Source of the DNA: Mesorhizobium sp. M4B.F.Ca.ET.058.02.1.1
Lineage (GTDB): Bacteria > Pseudomonadota > Alphaproteobacteria > Rhizobiales > Rhizobiaceae
NCBI RefSeq assembly: GCF_003952505.1
Contig: NZ_CP034450.1
Location: forward strand, 5,332,001-5,396,000
Direction: 5' to 3'
Length of the DNA: 64,000 bases
The notes beneath the pieces are model-generated. The model was given only the letters and a program-made list of their open reading frames with translations. It was not told the origin of the DNA and made no database searches. The translations under genes and the position numbers were made by a program. Positions 1 through 9,201 of this stretch are shown one piece after another (position 1 is the first letter of the stretch; the number at the start of each line of letters is the position of its first letter).

Positions 1-119
1 AGCGGCAAAAGCAGCGGCCAGCCACGCTCGACCACCATGGAGGACCGCGTCGCCAGCCGGCTCAGGGCAAGACGCCCGGCCAGGCCACGATTGCCGCTGG
101 AAGTGGGTCGTTGCGTCAT
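1..119 (-). CDS. TIGR02302 family (DUF4175) membrane protein, N-terminal fragment
   Basis: Only the first 39 codons are inside the window; the gene continues past base 1. The start ATG is at 117-119 with an AGGAAGG ribosome binding site just upstream. The visible peptide starts MTQRPTSSGNRGLAGRLALS and runs into a hydrophobic stretch (WPLLLPL), as at the amino end of the large alphaproteobacterial TIGR02302 proteins. Those proteins are commonly found next to lysA and argH, as here. Their function is not established. The family call rests on the short N-terminus plus neighbourhood, so it is good but not certain. Confidence 0.75.
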   Translation of the reverse strand, partial: MTQRPTSSGNRGLAGRLALSRLATRSSMVVERGWPLLLP

Positions 120-232
120 CGGCCTTCCTGTCCGGGCGGGATGGCCCGAACCTCAGGACTAGAAGTGTACCAGCAAACACGGCAAAGGCGAGGCGGGTTC
201 CAAAAACGTGAACCGTTCTTTCCGCTTTATGG

Positions 233-1174
233 TCAGAATTTTGCGGGGTCGGTGTTGGAGCCGCAGACCAGAACCGCGATGCGCTCGCCCGGCGAGGGCT
301 GGTAGCGGCCGGAGAGCACCGCCGCGAAGGCCGCGGCACCGCCCGGCTCGGAAATGATTCGCACCCGGTCCCAGAGCGCCTTCTGCGCGGCGACGATGTC
401 ATCGTCGCTGATCAGGAGCGAACGCTCGACATAGGCCTCGGCGATCGGGAACATCATCTCTCCCACGCGCTTGGGTGCCAGAGAATCGGCGGCTATGCCT
501 TCGGCTGGCGCATCGACTGGCCGGCCTGCCTCGAAGGCGCGATAAAGCGTCGGCGCGCCCTCCGGCTCGACGGCGATGATCCTGATGCGACCGGCGAACC
601 AGGCGGCGATGCCGCCGATCAGGCCGCCGCCGCCGACGGCGACCAGCAGCGTGTCTATTTCCGGCAGATCGGCCTCGATCTCGAGGCCGAGTGTGCCTTG
701 CCCGACCAGCGTTTCCTCCTGGTTGAAGGCATGGATCTGCAGTGCGCCGGTGCTTGCGGCAAAGTCCTCGCTGGCGGCCAGCGCCTCGGCATAGCGCGCG
801 CCGCCGACGACCAGTTCGGCGCCATAGCCGCGAATGCGCGCAAGCTTGGCCGGCGGGCTTACCTCGGGAACGAAGATGGTGGCCTTGTGACCGAGCCGCA
901 TGGCGGCATAGGCGACCGCCGCGCCGTGATTGCCGCCAGACGCGGCGACCACGCCGGCCGCGGGCACTGAACGCTCCAGCAGGTTGGTAAAGGCGCCGCG
1001 CGCCTTGAACGAACCCGAATGCTGCAGGCATTCGAGCTTGAGGCCGACGGCGAGAGGCGCCTTGCCGAAATCGGCCATGTCGACGCGCAGCACCGGCGTG
1101 TGGCGGACGTATGGCCGGATGCGCGGCTCCGTCGCGGCGATGCGTTCGCGGGTGATGGTGCTGGGGTTGCTCAT
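233..1174 (-). CDS. Threonine/serine dehydratase (PLP-dependent fold type II)
   Basis: A 313-residue protein of the cysteine synthase/threonine dehydratase fold. It probably deaminates threonine or serine to the 2-oxo acid and ammonia in the cytoplasm. The PLP-binding lysine is K57 in SGSFKARG, the phosphate-cradle loop GGGGLIGG is at 181-188, and SGGNHG is at 79-84. It lacks the C-terminal ACT regulatory domain of biosynthetic IlvA, so it resembles the short catabolic type. An upstream in-frame ATG exists at 1210, but the start at 1174 has a good AGGAAG ribosome binding site. The gene lies between lysA and the TIGR02302 gene. The exact substrate (threonine, serine or hydroxy-amino acid) cannot be read from sequence. 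Confidence 0.87.
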   Translation of the reverse strand: MSNPSTITRERIAATEPRIRPYVRHTPVLRVDMADFGKAPLAVGLKLECLQHSGSFKARGAFTNLLERSVPAAGVVAASGGNHGAAVAYAAMRLGHKATIFVPEVSPPAKLARIRGYGAELVVGGARYAEALAASEDFAASTGALQIHAFNQEETLVGQGTLGLEIEADLPEIDTLLVAVGGGGLIGGIAAWFAGRIRIIAVEPEGAPTLYRAFEAGRPVDAPAEGIAADSLAPKRVGEMMFPIAEAYVERSLLISDDDIVAAQKALWDRVRIISEPGGAAAFAAVLSGRYQPSPGERIAVLVCGSNTDPAKF

Positions 1175-1241
1175 AATTCGCTTCCTAACCGTGCCGGCTG
1201 TTGTGCACACCAGCCAGGATGAAACTCGTGGCGCCGCCTGT

Positions 1242-2510
1242 CTACCTCAGCCACTCCGGGATCGAATCCAGTCCGATCAATTCGTCATAGGTCTGGCGCG
1301 GGCGCACGACATGAAAACGGTCGCCGTCGACCAGCACTTCCGGCACAAGCAGCCGGGTGTTGTAGGTGCCGGCCTGCACCGCGCCATAGGCGCCGGCAGT
1401 GGCGACGGCGATGAGATCGCCGGCCTTCAGCCGCGGCAGGTCTCGATCGAGGCCCAGGAAGTCGCCGGTCTCGCAGACCTGGCCGACCACGTCGACCGTC
1501 ATGCGCGGCGCTGCCGCCGGCTGCTGCAGTACGGGGCGGATGTCGTGGAAGGCATCGTAAAGCGTCGGCCGGATCAGGTCGTTCATGGCGGCGTCGACGA
1601 CGAGGAAGTTCTTGGCGTCGCCTTCCTTCACGAAGATGACCTCGGAGACCAGGATGCCGGCATTGCCGACGATCAGCCGGCCCGGCTCGAACATCACCTT
1701 CAGGCCGAGCTTGGTGACGTGCTTCCTGACGATCTCGGCATAGGCGTCGGGCAGCGGCGGCGGACTGTTGTCGACGCGGTAGGGGATGCCGAGACCGCCG
1801 CCGAGATCGACATGCTCGATGGAATGGCCGTCGGCGCGCAGCGCGCCGACCAGTTCGACGAGCAGCGCGAAGGCGTCGTCGAAAGGCTGCAGCTCGGTGA
1901 TCTGGCTGCCGATATGGGTGTCGATGCCGGTGACCCTGATGCCGGGCAGTTCCGCGGCGCGGGCATAGACTTGTCGCGCCCTTTGCCATGCAATGCCGAA
2001 CTTGTTTTCGGCCTTGCCGGTGGAGATCTTCTTGTGCGTCCTGGCGTCGACGTCCGGATTGATGCGCAGCGAGACCGGCGCGACCTTTCCGAGCGCAGTG
2101 GCGCGGGCCGAGAGCAGTTCAAGCTCCGGCTCGGATTCGACGTTGAAGCAGAGGATGCCGGCCGAAAGCGCGAAATCCATCTCACGCGCGGTCTTGCCGA
2201 CGCCCGAAAACAGAATCTTGCCGGCCGGGATGCCGGCGGCAAGCGCCCGGCGCAATTCGCCTTCCGACACCACGTCGGCGCCGGCGCCTTGCCTCGCCAG
2301 GGTCTTCAGCACCGCCTGGTTGGAGTTCGCCTTCATGGCGTAGCAGACCAGCGTGTCGAGCCCGGCGAAAGCCTCCTTGAAGACACGGAAATGCCTGGTC
2401 AGCGTCGCCGTCGAATAGCAGTAGAAGGGCGTGCCGACCTGTGCCGCGATGTCAGGTATGGCGACGTCCTCGGCATGCAGCACGCCGTCGCGATAGTCGA
2501 AATGGTTCAC
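1242..2510 (-). CDS. lysA: Diaminopimelate decarboxylase
   Basis: Catalyses the last step of lysine synthesis, decarboxylating meso-diaminopimelate with PLP. The 422-residue length is normal. An alanine-racemase-type barrel comes first, with the PLP lysine K60 in CYAMKANSN and the HIGSQ loop near residue 203. A beta-sandwich follows, with VCETGDFL (active-site cysteine) and the GAYGA segment. The gene lies 51 bases after the lptM stop in the same direction, in the arrangement argH-lptM-lysA usual for rhizobia, so co-transcription is likely. Identification is secure. Confidence 0.97.
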   Translation of the reverse strand: MNHFDYRDGVLHAEDVAIPDIAAQVGTPFYCYSTATLTRHFRVFKEAFAGLDTLVCYAMKANSNQAVLKTLARQGAGADVVSEGELRRALAAGIPAGKILFSGVGKTAREMDFALSAGILCFNVESEPELELLSARATALGKVAPVSLRINPDVDARTHKKISTGKAENKFGIAWQRARQVYARAAELPGIRVTGIDTHIGSQITELQPFDDAFALLVELVGALRADGHSIEHVDLGGGLGIPYRVDNSPPPLPDAYAEIVRKHVTKLGLKVMFEPGRLIVGNAGILVSEVIFVKEGDAKNFLVVDAAMNDLIRPTLYDAFHDIRPVLQQPAAAPRMTVDVVGQVCETGDFLGLDRDLPRLKAGDLIAVATAGAYGAVQAGTYNTRLLVPEVLVDGDRFHVVRPRQTYDELIGLDSIPEWLR

Positions 2511-2561
2511 GAGAGTGGTTCCGGAAGTTGAAGCACGATGAGATCGGTGATCTCACCGACT

Positions 2562-2768
2562 CTAGAGCAGTGGGTCGAGGATGAACTTCTTGTCCTCGAC
2601 CGGTTTTTCCGGCTCCGGCGGCACGGGCTGATGCGCCTTCTCGGCATCCTTGCGCGCCTGCACGGCCGCCTCGTAAGGCGTGTCGAGGCCGGTCCTTCGG
2701 CCGCAGGCCGTGACGGTAGCCACCGCCGCGAGCAGCGCGAGCGTCACCAAAATCCTGCTTGCGGTCAT
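2562..2768 (-). CDS. lptM: LptM-type small lipoprotein
   Basis: A very short secreted lipoprotein of 68 residues. It has a basic amino end, a hydrophobic helix and a lipobox (VTAC) with the acylated cysteine near residue 22. A Pro/Glu/Lys-rich tail ends in FILDPLL. In E. coli LptM helps LptD mature; rhizobial homologues lie between argH and lysA exactly as here. An in-frame ATG three codons earlier (2777) is possible. I chose 2768 because a GGATGGGA stretch precedes it and it gives the usual MTASRIL start. The function in this organism is inferred from the family. Confidence 0.8.
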   Translation of the reverse strand: MTASRILVTLALLAAVATVTACGRRTGLDTPYEAAVQARKDAEKAHQPVPPEPEKPVEDKKFILDPLL

Positions 2769-2856
2769 CGATCCCATCCGTCGGAGAAAATTCGTCGCCT
2801 GCTTCTAGCGAAAATTTATGGCCTTTGCACCCCGGCAAATCGGGCGGTCGCCCGGC

Positions 2857-4257
2857 TCACGCTTTGGCAAGCCGCTTTTTCCAATAGCGGATCTGCTTGC
2901 GCACCTCCGATGGCGCCGTGCCGCCGAAGCTTGTGCGGCTCTTCACCGAGTTCTGCACGGCAAGCACGGAGAAGAGGCCCTCGGTGATACCGGGATGGAT
3001 CGACTGCAGATCCTCGAGTGAAAGCTTCTCCAGCCCGACCTTCTTGTCCTCGGCCAGCGCCACGGCGCGGCCGGTGACGTGATGCGCCTCGCGGAAGGGC
3101 AGGCCGAGCGTGCGCACCAGCCAATCAGCAAGATCGGTCGCGGTCGCGTGGCCCGAGCCGGCGGCCTTCTTCATGGCGGCGGCATTGACGGTCATGTCGC
3201 GCACCATGCCGGTCATCGCCGCCAGCATCAGGTCGAGCGTCTCGGCGGCGTCGAAGACCGATTCCTTGTCTTCCTGCATGTCCTTGCCATAGGTCAGTGG
3301 CATGCCCTTCATCACCGTCAAAAGGCCGACGAGATGGCCGTTGACGCGCCCGGTCTTGCCGCGCACCAGCTCGGCGGCGTCGGGGTTCTTCTTCTGCGGC
3401 ATGATCGAGGAGCCGGTGGAGAATGAGTCCGACAGCCGGACGAAGCCGAATTGTGGCGTCGACCAGATGATGATCTCCTCGGCGAGCCGCGACAGGTGGG
3501 TGGCGCAGATCGCCGCAACAGCAAGGAACTCCAGCGCGAAATCGCGGTCGGAAACGCTGTCGAGCGAATTGCGCATCGGCTCGCGGAAGCCGAGTGCCTT
3601 CGCCGTCTGGTGGCGGTCGATGGCGAAGCTGGTGCCGGCAAGGGCCGCCGCGCCGAGCGGGCTCTCGTCCATCCGCTCGATGGCGTCGCGGACGCGCGAC
3701 AGGTCGCGCGAGAACATCTCGACATAGGCCATGCAGTGGTGGCCGAAGGTCACCGGCTGCGCCGCCTGCATGTGGGTGAAGCCCGGCATCACCGTCGCCG
3801 CATGCTCCTCGGCGCGCTCGAGGAAGGCCGCGATCAGCCCTTTCAGCGCCTCGGCGACGCGGAAGCACTCGTCCTTGACCCAGAGCCTCAAATCCACCGC
3901 TACCTGGTCGTTGCGCGAACGGGCGGTGTGCAGGCGGCCGGCGGCGGGGCCGATGAGGTCGGCAAGACGCGCCTCGACATTCATGTGGATGTCTTCCAGC
4001 CTGGTCGAGAATTCGAATGTGCCGGCCTCGATCTCTTTCAGGATCGTGTTCAGCCCGTGAGCGATTTTATCTTGATCGGCCGCCGAAATAATGCCCGTTT
4101 CAGCCAACATCTCGCTGTGGGCGATCGAACCTCTTATGTCCTGCGCATAGAGTTTGCGGTCGAACGAGATCGACGCGTTGATCGCTTCCATGATCGCGGC
4201 CGGACCCGAGGCAAAACGTCCGCCCCACATCTGGTTGCTGGCCTTCTTGTCGCTCAT
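2857..4257 (-). CDS. argH: Argininosuccinate lyase
   Basis: Splits argininosuccinate into arginine and fumarate, the last step of arginine synthesis. The 466 residues cover the fumarase/aspartase superfamily fold. Visible motifs are the signature [12 protein letters not shown] at 282-293, with the catalytic serine in its flexible loop, TARSRNDQ at 111-118, and the catalytic histidine H162 in GFTHMQ. The start at 4257 ([15 protein letters not shown]) matches family starts better than the in-frame upstream ATG at 4311, which would overlap the divergent tlpA start. It is the first gene of the argH-lptM-lysA unit. Confidence 0.97.
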   Translation of the reverse strand: MSDKKASNQMWGGRFASGPAAIMEAINASISFDRKLYAQDIRGSIAHSEMLAETGIISAADQDKIAHGLNTILKEIEAGTFEFSTRLEDIHMNVEARLADLIGPAAGRLHTARSRNDQVAVDLRLWVKDECFRVAEALKGLIAAFLERAEEHAATVMPGFTHMQAAQPVTFGHHCMAYVEMFSRDLSRVRDAIERMDESPLGAAALAGTSFAIDRHQTAKALGFREPMRNSLDSVSDRDFALEFLAVAAICATHLSRLAEEIIIWSTPQFGFVRLSDSFSTGSSIMPQKKNPDAAELVRGKTGRVNGHLVGLLTVMKGMPLTYGKDMQEDKESVFDAAETLDLMLAAMTGMVRDMTVNAAAMKKAAGSGHATATDLADWLVRTLGLPFREAHHVTGRAVALAEDKKVGLEKLSLEDLQSIHPGITEGLFSVLAVQNSVKSRTSFGGTAPSEVRKQIRYWKKRLAKA

Positions 4258-4293
4258 AGCTATAACCCGTGCTCCGGAGCAGTTTTGAAGAAA

Positions 4294-4980
4294 ATGGCAG
4301 ACCGCAAACAATTATTCCCGGCCCCACGCCTCATCCTCGCCGCCTTGGTGGCAGGCGTGCTGGCGGGCGCGGTCGCGGTATATGTCAGCGAGAGCGGTTC
4401 TGGCAACAATGCTGCCGCCGATGTCGCCGCAACCAGCGGCAAGGACGATGCCGCCTGCGCGGCCAAAGCCGAGCGCGCCAAAAAGGTCGCAGCGAAGGCG
4501 ACAGGCCAGGTCGCGGCGCTATTGCCGGCCGATCCGCCGCAGTCGTTGAAAAGCCTCGCCTTCAACGGTCCGGACGGCAAGCCGATGACGCTCGCCGACC
4601 ATGCCGGCAGGACGCTGCTGCTCAACCTGTGGGCGACATGGTGCGCGCCGTGCCGCGCCGAGATGCCGGCACTCGACGCGCTGCAGAAGGAGATGGGCAG
4701 CGACCGCTTCCAGGTCGTCGCGGTCAATGTCGACACCGGCGACGACACCAAGCCGAAGAAGTTCCTCAGCGACATCGGCGTCGCAACGCTCGGCTACTAC
4801 CGGGATCCGACGCTGGCGTTGTTCAACGACGTCAAGACGCGCGGCCTGGCGCTCGGTCTGCCGGTCACCATGCTGATCGACGGCGAGGGCTGCCTGATCG
4901 CGCATATGAACGGCCCGGCCGAATGGTCGGGAGCGGATGCCAGGCGGCTGGTCGAAGCCGCGCTCGGCCCCTCAAGCTGA
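4294..4980 (+). CDS. tlpA: TlpA family membrane-anchored thiol:disulfide oxidoreductase
   Basis: A 228-residue periplasm-facing thioredoxin-like protein held by one N-terminal helix (about residues 12-30). An Ala/Lys-rich linker leads to an AhpC/TSA-Redoxin domain. The redox site is WCAPC, with cysteines 117 and 120; the cis-proline region LPVTMLID follows about 70 residues later. TlpA proteins reduce thiols during cytochrome oxidase assembly in rhizobia. It is divergent from argH, with only 36 bases between start codons, and its 3' end overlaps the c-di-GMP gene on the other strand by 9 bases. The exact partner (cytochrome maturation or copper chaperones) is inferred from the family. Confidence 0.92.
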   Translation: MADRKQLFPAPRLILAALVAGVLAGAVAVYVSESGSGNNAAADVAATSGKDDAACAAKAERAKKVAAKATGQVAALLPADPPQSLKSLAFNGPDGKPMTLADHAGRTLLLNLWATWCAPCRAEMPALDALQKEMGSDRFQVVAVNVDTGDDTKPKKFLSDIGVATLGYYRDPTLALFNDVKTRGLALGLPVTMLIDGEGCLIAHMNGPAEWSGADARRLVEAALGPSS

Positions 4981-7419
4981 GCGCAGGGCGGCCGCCGGTT
5001 CCAGCATCAGGATGCTGCCGCCGCCGCGTGAGACGGGGGCGTCGTCATCTGCCGCAGGCGCCCTCGCGCCGGTCAGTTCGCCGAACGCCTCGATCGGACC
5101 AGGCCTGCCGAGGTAGAAACCCTGCCCGATCTCGCAGTCCTCGGCGTCGAGGAACCTGAGTTCGCCCAGCGTCTCGACGCCTTCGGCGAGCACCGGCAAG
5201 CCAAGGCCACGGCCAAGTCCCAGCACGGCGCGCACGATGGCCGCCACCTGACCGTTCCTGTCGACCGACTTGATGAAGGAGCCATCGATCTTGATCTTGT
5301 CGAAGGGGAAGGCGCGCAGGTTGGAGAGCGAGGAATAGCCGGTGCCGAAGTCGTCCATGGCGACGCGGACGCCGAGCGCCTTGACCTGCCGCAAGGTGGC
5401 CAGCGCTCGCGGCATGTCCTTGACCAGCGCCGTCTCGGTGATCTCGAGTTCGAGCCTGCCGGGCGCCAGGCCGGACCGCAACAGCACCTCATGCACCTTG
5501 CGGCTGAAGTTCGGATTGTGCAGCTGCACGGCCGAGACATTGACGGCGACCATCAGCGGGTTCTTCCAGCGGGCGGCTTCCTCGCAGGCGGCCGAAAGCA
5601 CCCATTCGCCGATCTGGATGATGGCGCCGCTGTCCTCGGCCACCGGGATGAAGACGGCAGGCGAGATGTCGCCATGTTCGGGATGGTGCCAGCGGATCAG
5701 CGCCTCGAAGCCGATCATCCTGCCGGTGCTGATCTCCTTCTGCGGCTGGTAGACGAGCCGGAATTCGCCGCGCGCCACCGCCTGGCGCAGATCGTGCTCC
5801 ATCACTCGCCGGTCGCGCGCCTCGGCGCCCATCGAGGCCTCGAAGTAACGATAGGTGTCCTTGCCCTCCGCCTTGGCGCGGTAGAGCGCGGTGTCGGCGT
5901 GGCTGACGAGGGCCGCCTGCTCATCGGCGTCCAGCGGGTAGAGGGCGATGCCGATGCTGGCCGACACAAGGCCGCCGCCCGGCGACAGCCGGTTCTCCTC
6001 GCGTATGGCGGCCAGGACCGCCTCGGCGATACGGCCGGCCGCCTGTGGGTCGGGGAGGTTGGGCGCGATGATGGCGAATTCATCGCCGCCGAGGCGGGCC
6101 AGCATCTGCCCGTGGCGAAGTTTGCTCGAGGCGCATTGCGCCACCTTCTGCAGCATCGCGTCGCCGGCGGCATGGCCGAACAGATCGTTGACTTCCTTGA
6201 ACCGGTCGAGGTCGAGCAGCATGAGCGCGAGCTGACCGTCCTTGCCGCCGCGGCCCGCCGCGGCGATCTCGGCTTCCAGCCGGCTGTTGAAGCTGCGGCG
6301 GTTGGCAAGCCCGGTCAGCGGGTCGTAGTGGGCGAGGCGGATGATCTCCTGCTCCGCCTTCTTGCGCTCGCGGATGTCGCGCACGGCGACCACGCTGTGC
6401 GGCTTGCCGCAATAGTCGATGGGCCTGGCGATCAGCTCGACGGGGATCATGGTGCCGTCATGGCTCTTGAGGTCGGTTTCCCGTGCCTGCCCGTCCGCTT
6501 GGGCCATGGCGGTGGCGGAACGCTCGCCGAAGAGGTCGCTGAGCACCATGGTGTTCAGTGTCGTTGAGGCGATGCCGGACAATGCCGCGATGCTGTCATT
6601 GGCGCTGACGATGCGGGTGCCGTCGCAGACGATGAGGCCTTCGACCGCTGCATTGGCCAGGCCATGCATGCGCTCGGCCTCCGCCTGGTGGCGGCGGAAG
6701 CGCAGGTCGATCCACAGGGCCGCCGCCGAAAGCACGAGGATGACCAGGCTGGCGGCGGCCGCCGCGAAGGCCTGCGACATTGGCTCGATCGTGTATTGCG
6801 AGATCTCGATCGAGCTATCCGGATAGATCGACACGGCCCCCATCGCGATGAAGTGCAAGGTGCAGATCGCCAGCGTCAAAAGCACGGCGGCGCTGACCGT
6901 TCTCAGCGTCGAGGGGCGGTGCAGCGCAACAAAAAGCGACATCGCGGCAAGCGTGATGCCGGCGACCAGCGAGATCCCGACAAGCAGCTGATCCCAGACG
7001 ACCCGGCCCTGCACCTCGAACGCCGCCATGCCGGTATAGTGCATCGTGCCGATGCCGACACCGAGCACGGCGCCGCCGACAAGGTAGTGCTCGATGCCGC
7101 CGCGCAAGGTGGCGATCCACATGCCGGCGGCGGTAAGCAGGACGGCCGCGGCAAGCGAAAGCACCGACAACTCGGTGTTGTAGGCGTTCGGTATTCCCGG
7201 CGAGAAGGCGATCATGGCGATAAAATGCGTCGCCCAGATGCCGAAACCGGTCGAGGTGGCGGCAATCATCAGCCAGGCATAGCGGTTTCTATTGGTCGAG
7301 CGGTGGACGTGGCGAAGCAGATTGACCGCCGAGAAGGAAGAAATGCCGCAGATGAGTGCCGCCAGTGCGACCAATCTCAGATCATGCTCGTGCACGATAC
7401 AATTATAGACCGTCAACAT
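4972..7419 (-). CDS. MHYT-PAS-GGDEF-EAL cyclic-di-GMP signalling protein
   Basis: An 815-residue inner-membrane sensor. Residues 1-240 form an MHYT sensor with the repeated histidine motifs THFIAM (64-69), MHYTGM (126-131) and LHFIAM (188-193). MHYT sensors are proposed to bind copper and sense O2, CO or NO. A PAS domain covers about 250-355. The GGDEF domain has an intact GGDEF at 444-448, but RHGQ at 435-438 replaces the RxxD inhibitory site. The EAL domain starts with EAL at 572-574. Both catalytic motifs look intact, so it may make and degrade c-di-GMP. AGGTGA lies just before the ATG. It is a single-gene unit. Confidence 0.95.
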   Translation of the reverse strand: MLTVYNCIVHEHDLRLVALAALICGISSFSAVNLLRHVHRSTNRNRYAWLMIAATSTGFGIWATHFIAMIAFSPGIPNAYNTELSVLSLAAAVLLTAAGMWIATLRGGIEHYLVGGAVLGVGIGTMHYTGMAAFEVQGRVVWDQLLVGISLVAGITLAAMSLFVALHRPSTLRTVSAAVLLTLAICTLHFIAMGAVSIYPDSSIEISQYTIEPMSQAFAAAAASLVILVLSAAALWIDLRFRRHQAEAERMHGLANAAVEGLIVCDGTRIVSANDSIAALSGIASTTLNTMVLSDLFGERSATAMAQADGQARETDLKSHDGTMIPVELIARPIDYCGKPHSVVAVRDIRERKKAEQEIIRLAHYDPLTGLANRRSFNSRLEAEIAAAGRGGKDGQLALMLLDLDRFKEVNDLFGHAAGDAMLQKVAQCASSKLRHGQMLARLGGDEFAIIAPNLPDPQAAGRIAEAVLAAIREENRLSPGGGLVSASIGIALYPLDADEQAALVSHADTALYRAKAEGKDTYRYFEASMGAEARDRRVMEHDLRQAVARGEFRLVYQPQKEISTGRMIGFEALIRWHHPEHGDISPAVFIPVAEDSGAIIQIGEWVLSAACEEAARWKNPLMVAVNVSAVQLHNPNFSRKVHEVLLRSGLAPGRLELEITETALVKDMPRALATLRQVKALGVRVAMDDFGTGYSSLSNLRAFPFDKIKIDGSFIKSVDRNGQVAAIVRAVLGLGRGLGLPVLAEGVETLGELRFLDAEDCEIGQGFYLGRPGPIEAFGELTGARAPAADDDAPVSRGGGSILMLEPAAALRSA

Positions 7420-7761
7420 CTCGCGTCACCTGATCTTCCCGCAATAATCAAGCAATGAAATTGATTAGGGCTGGACGCTTGAAGAATCAGTTATTGCCCG
7501 TGCAACTACGGCGTGCGCGTTCGGTTGCAGAGGCGCCCGAGACGATCTCATGCGGGGGCGGCAATATCGCCTGCCGCACCTGTCCGACGCCGATGTCAAA
7601 AACACTCGCGAGGCTTTGAAACGCGGTCCTGTCCGCGTGCCAATCGGCTTTTCCACAGACCCGCAGGCCACAGCAGAACTGTCACATACCTTCTCTATGA
7701 GAGCGGGCAAGGACTTGCGCACAGCCTGATGTCACCAGCCACTCAAAAGGGAATCAAATCC
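7420..7761. other. Divergent intergenic region before ugpB
   Basis: 342 bases separate the start of the c-di-GMP gene from ugpB. No convincing gene is present; the ORFs here lack ribosome binding sites and family resemblance. The region must carry the ugp promoter. A CTGTCAC at 7679-7685 matches one half of a PhoB box (CTGTCAT), but the second half-site is poor, so phosphate control is only a possibility. AAAAGGGA at 7745-7752 is the ugpB ribosome binding site. Confidence 0.4.
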
Positions 7762-9114
7762 ATGTCGATCATCAAGCAGGGCCTTGCCGCCCTTGCCGCC
7801 GGCGCTCTTGGCCTGACGCTGGCGCAGCCTGCCGCCGCCGCGCCCGTCAAATTCGATTTCTGGTTCGGCCTTTCGGGCGACCTCGCGCGCGTCGTCGACA
7901 CGCTGTGCAAGAACTTCAATGCCTCGCAGTCCGACTATGAGGCGGTCTGCACCAGCCAGGGCAATTATGACGCGACGCTGCAGAACACCATCGCCGCCTT
8001 CCGCGCAGGCAAGCAGCCGACAGTCGTTCAGGTCTACGATGTCGGCACCGCCACCATGATGCTGTCGGGCGCCTACTATCCGGCCGACAAGCTGATGGAA
8101 GAGAACGGCTACAAGATCGACTACAGCGACTATTTCCCCGGCATCGCGCGCTATTACGCGACGTCGAAGGGCGAGATGCTGTCGTTCCCGTTCAACTCCT
8201 CGACGGCGCTGATGTACTGGAACAAGGACGCCTTCGCCAAGATCGGCAAGACCGAGGCGCCGAAGACCTGGGAAGATGTCGGCGCCGACCTCAAGGCGCT
8301 GAAGGACGCCGGCTATGACTGCCCGATGGCGATCAACATTTCCGGCAACGAGAGCTGGCAATTGATGGAGCAGTTCTCGGCCATCCACAACCAGCCGATC
8401 GCCACCGAGAACAACGGCTATGACGGTCTCAACGCCCGCCTCGAGATGAACAAGACCAAGTTCGTCCAGTATGTCGGCGACCTCAAGAAGTGGTACGACG
8501 CCGGCCTGATCAAGATCAAGTCGAAGGACCTCGGCCAGGACATGGTGCAGGCCTTCGCCTCCGGCACCTGCCAGCTCATCATGACCTCGGTCGGCGACCA
8601 CGGCACGGTCGGCAAGACGCAAAAGGAAGGCATGAGCTGGGACGTGGCCGAGCTGCCCGTCTATGCCGGCACCGAGCGCAAGAATTCGCTGGTCGGCGGC
8701 GCCTCGCTCTGGGTGCTGTCCGGCAAGTCGCCCGAGGAATACAAAGGCGCCGCCGCCTTCCTCAACTTCATCCATGATCCCAAGACGGCGCTCTTCTGGT
8801 CGACCAACACCGGCTACATCCCGGTGGCGAAGTCCGGCTTCGAGTACATGAAGGCCAACGGCTTCTACGACAAGGCGCCCTACAAGGGCCGCGAGGTCGC
8901 CATCGCCAGCCTGACCGCGTCGGAGCCGACCGAGATCACCCGCGGCATCCGTCTCGGTAATTTCACCCAGATCCGCGCCGAGTTCGGCACCCAGATGCAG
9001 GCGATCTTCGCCAACAAGGTCAGCGTTCAGGAAGGCATCGACACGCTGGTCAAGAATGGAGACGCCATCCTCGACCGCTTCCAGCAGACCTACGCGAACA
9101 AGACGCTGCCCTGA
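7762..9114 (+). CDS. ugpB: sn-Glycerol-3-phosphate ABC transporter, periplasmic binding protein
   Basis: A 450-residue extracellular solute-binding protein (family 1) with a signal peptide ending near AAAA-PVKF (residues 1 to about 29). The segment FRAGKQPTVVQVYDVGTATM and the following FPFNSSTALMYWNKDAF closely follow E. coli UgpB, which binds glycerol-3-phosphate and glycerophosphodiesters. The AAAAGGGA ribosome binding site sets the start at 7762. It is the first gene of the ugpBAEC operon. A perfect hairpin follows the stop, a layout that often keeps binding-protein mRNA in excess over the permease genes. Confidence 0.93.
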   Translation: MSIIKQGLAALAAGALGLTLAQPAAAAPVKFDFWFGLSGDLARVVDTLCKNFNASQSDYEAVCTSQGNYDATLQNTIAAFRAGKQPTVVQVYDVGTATMMLSGAYYPADKLMEENGYKIDYSDYFPGIARYYATSKGEMLSFPFNSSTALMYWNKDAFAKIGKTEAPKTWEDVGADLKALKDAGYDCPMAINISGNESWQLMEQFSAIHNQPIATENNGYDGLNARLEMNKTKFVQYVGDLKKWYDAGLIKIKSKDLGQDMVQAFASGTCQLIMTSVGDHGTVGKTQKEGMSWDVAELPVYAGTERKNSLVGGASLWVLSGKSPEEYKGAAAFLNFIHDPKTALFWSTNTGYIPVAKSGFEYMKANGFYDKAPYKGREVAIASLTASEPTEITRGIRLGNFTQIRAEFGTQMQAIFANKVSVQEGIDTLVKNGDAILDRFQQTYANKTLP

Positions 9115-9129
9115 GCGTCGGCTTTTCGT

Positions 9130-9158
9130 GGCCGCCCGCCGACAACAGGCGGGCGGCC
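9130..9158 (+). promoter_or_regulatory. Intercistronic hairpin between ugpB and ugpA
   Basis: A perfect 11-bp inverted repeat: GGCCGCCCGCC at 9130-9140, loop GACAACA, then GGCGGGCGGCC at 9148-9158. It is followed by GTTTCAT, not a true T-run. It lies 16 bases after the ugpB stop. It probably stabilises the ugpB transcript or partly terminates before the permease genes. The structure is seen directly; its role is inferred. Confidence 0.7.
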
Positions 9159-9201
9159 GTTTCATATCAGGGCTTGGCCGCCCGGCGGCTTTGGCGGATC
9201 G

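Noticed and set aside
2540..2558. Small dyads GAGATC-GATCTC and CGGTGA-TCACCG between lptM and lysA
   Set aside because: Stems of only 6 bp without a T-run inside an apparent operon. Likely chance or a minor mRNA feature.
3451..4293. Long open frame extending TlpA upstream across argH
   Set aside because: It is antisense to argH. TlpA has a natural start at 4294 followed by a membrane anchor.
7679..7696. PhoB box upstream of ugpB
   Set aside because: Only the first half-site CTGTCAC is convincing; the second half matches at 3 of 7 positions. Not enough to call.
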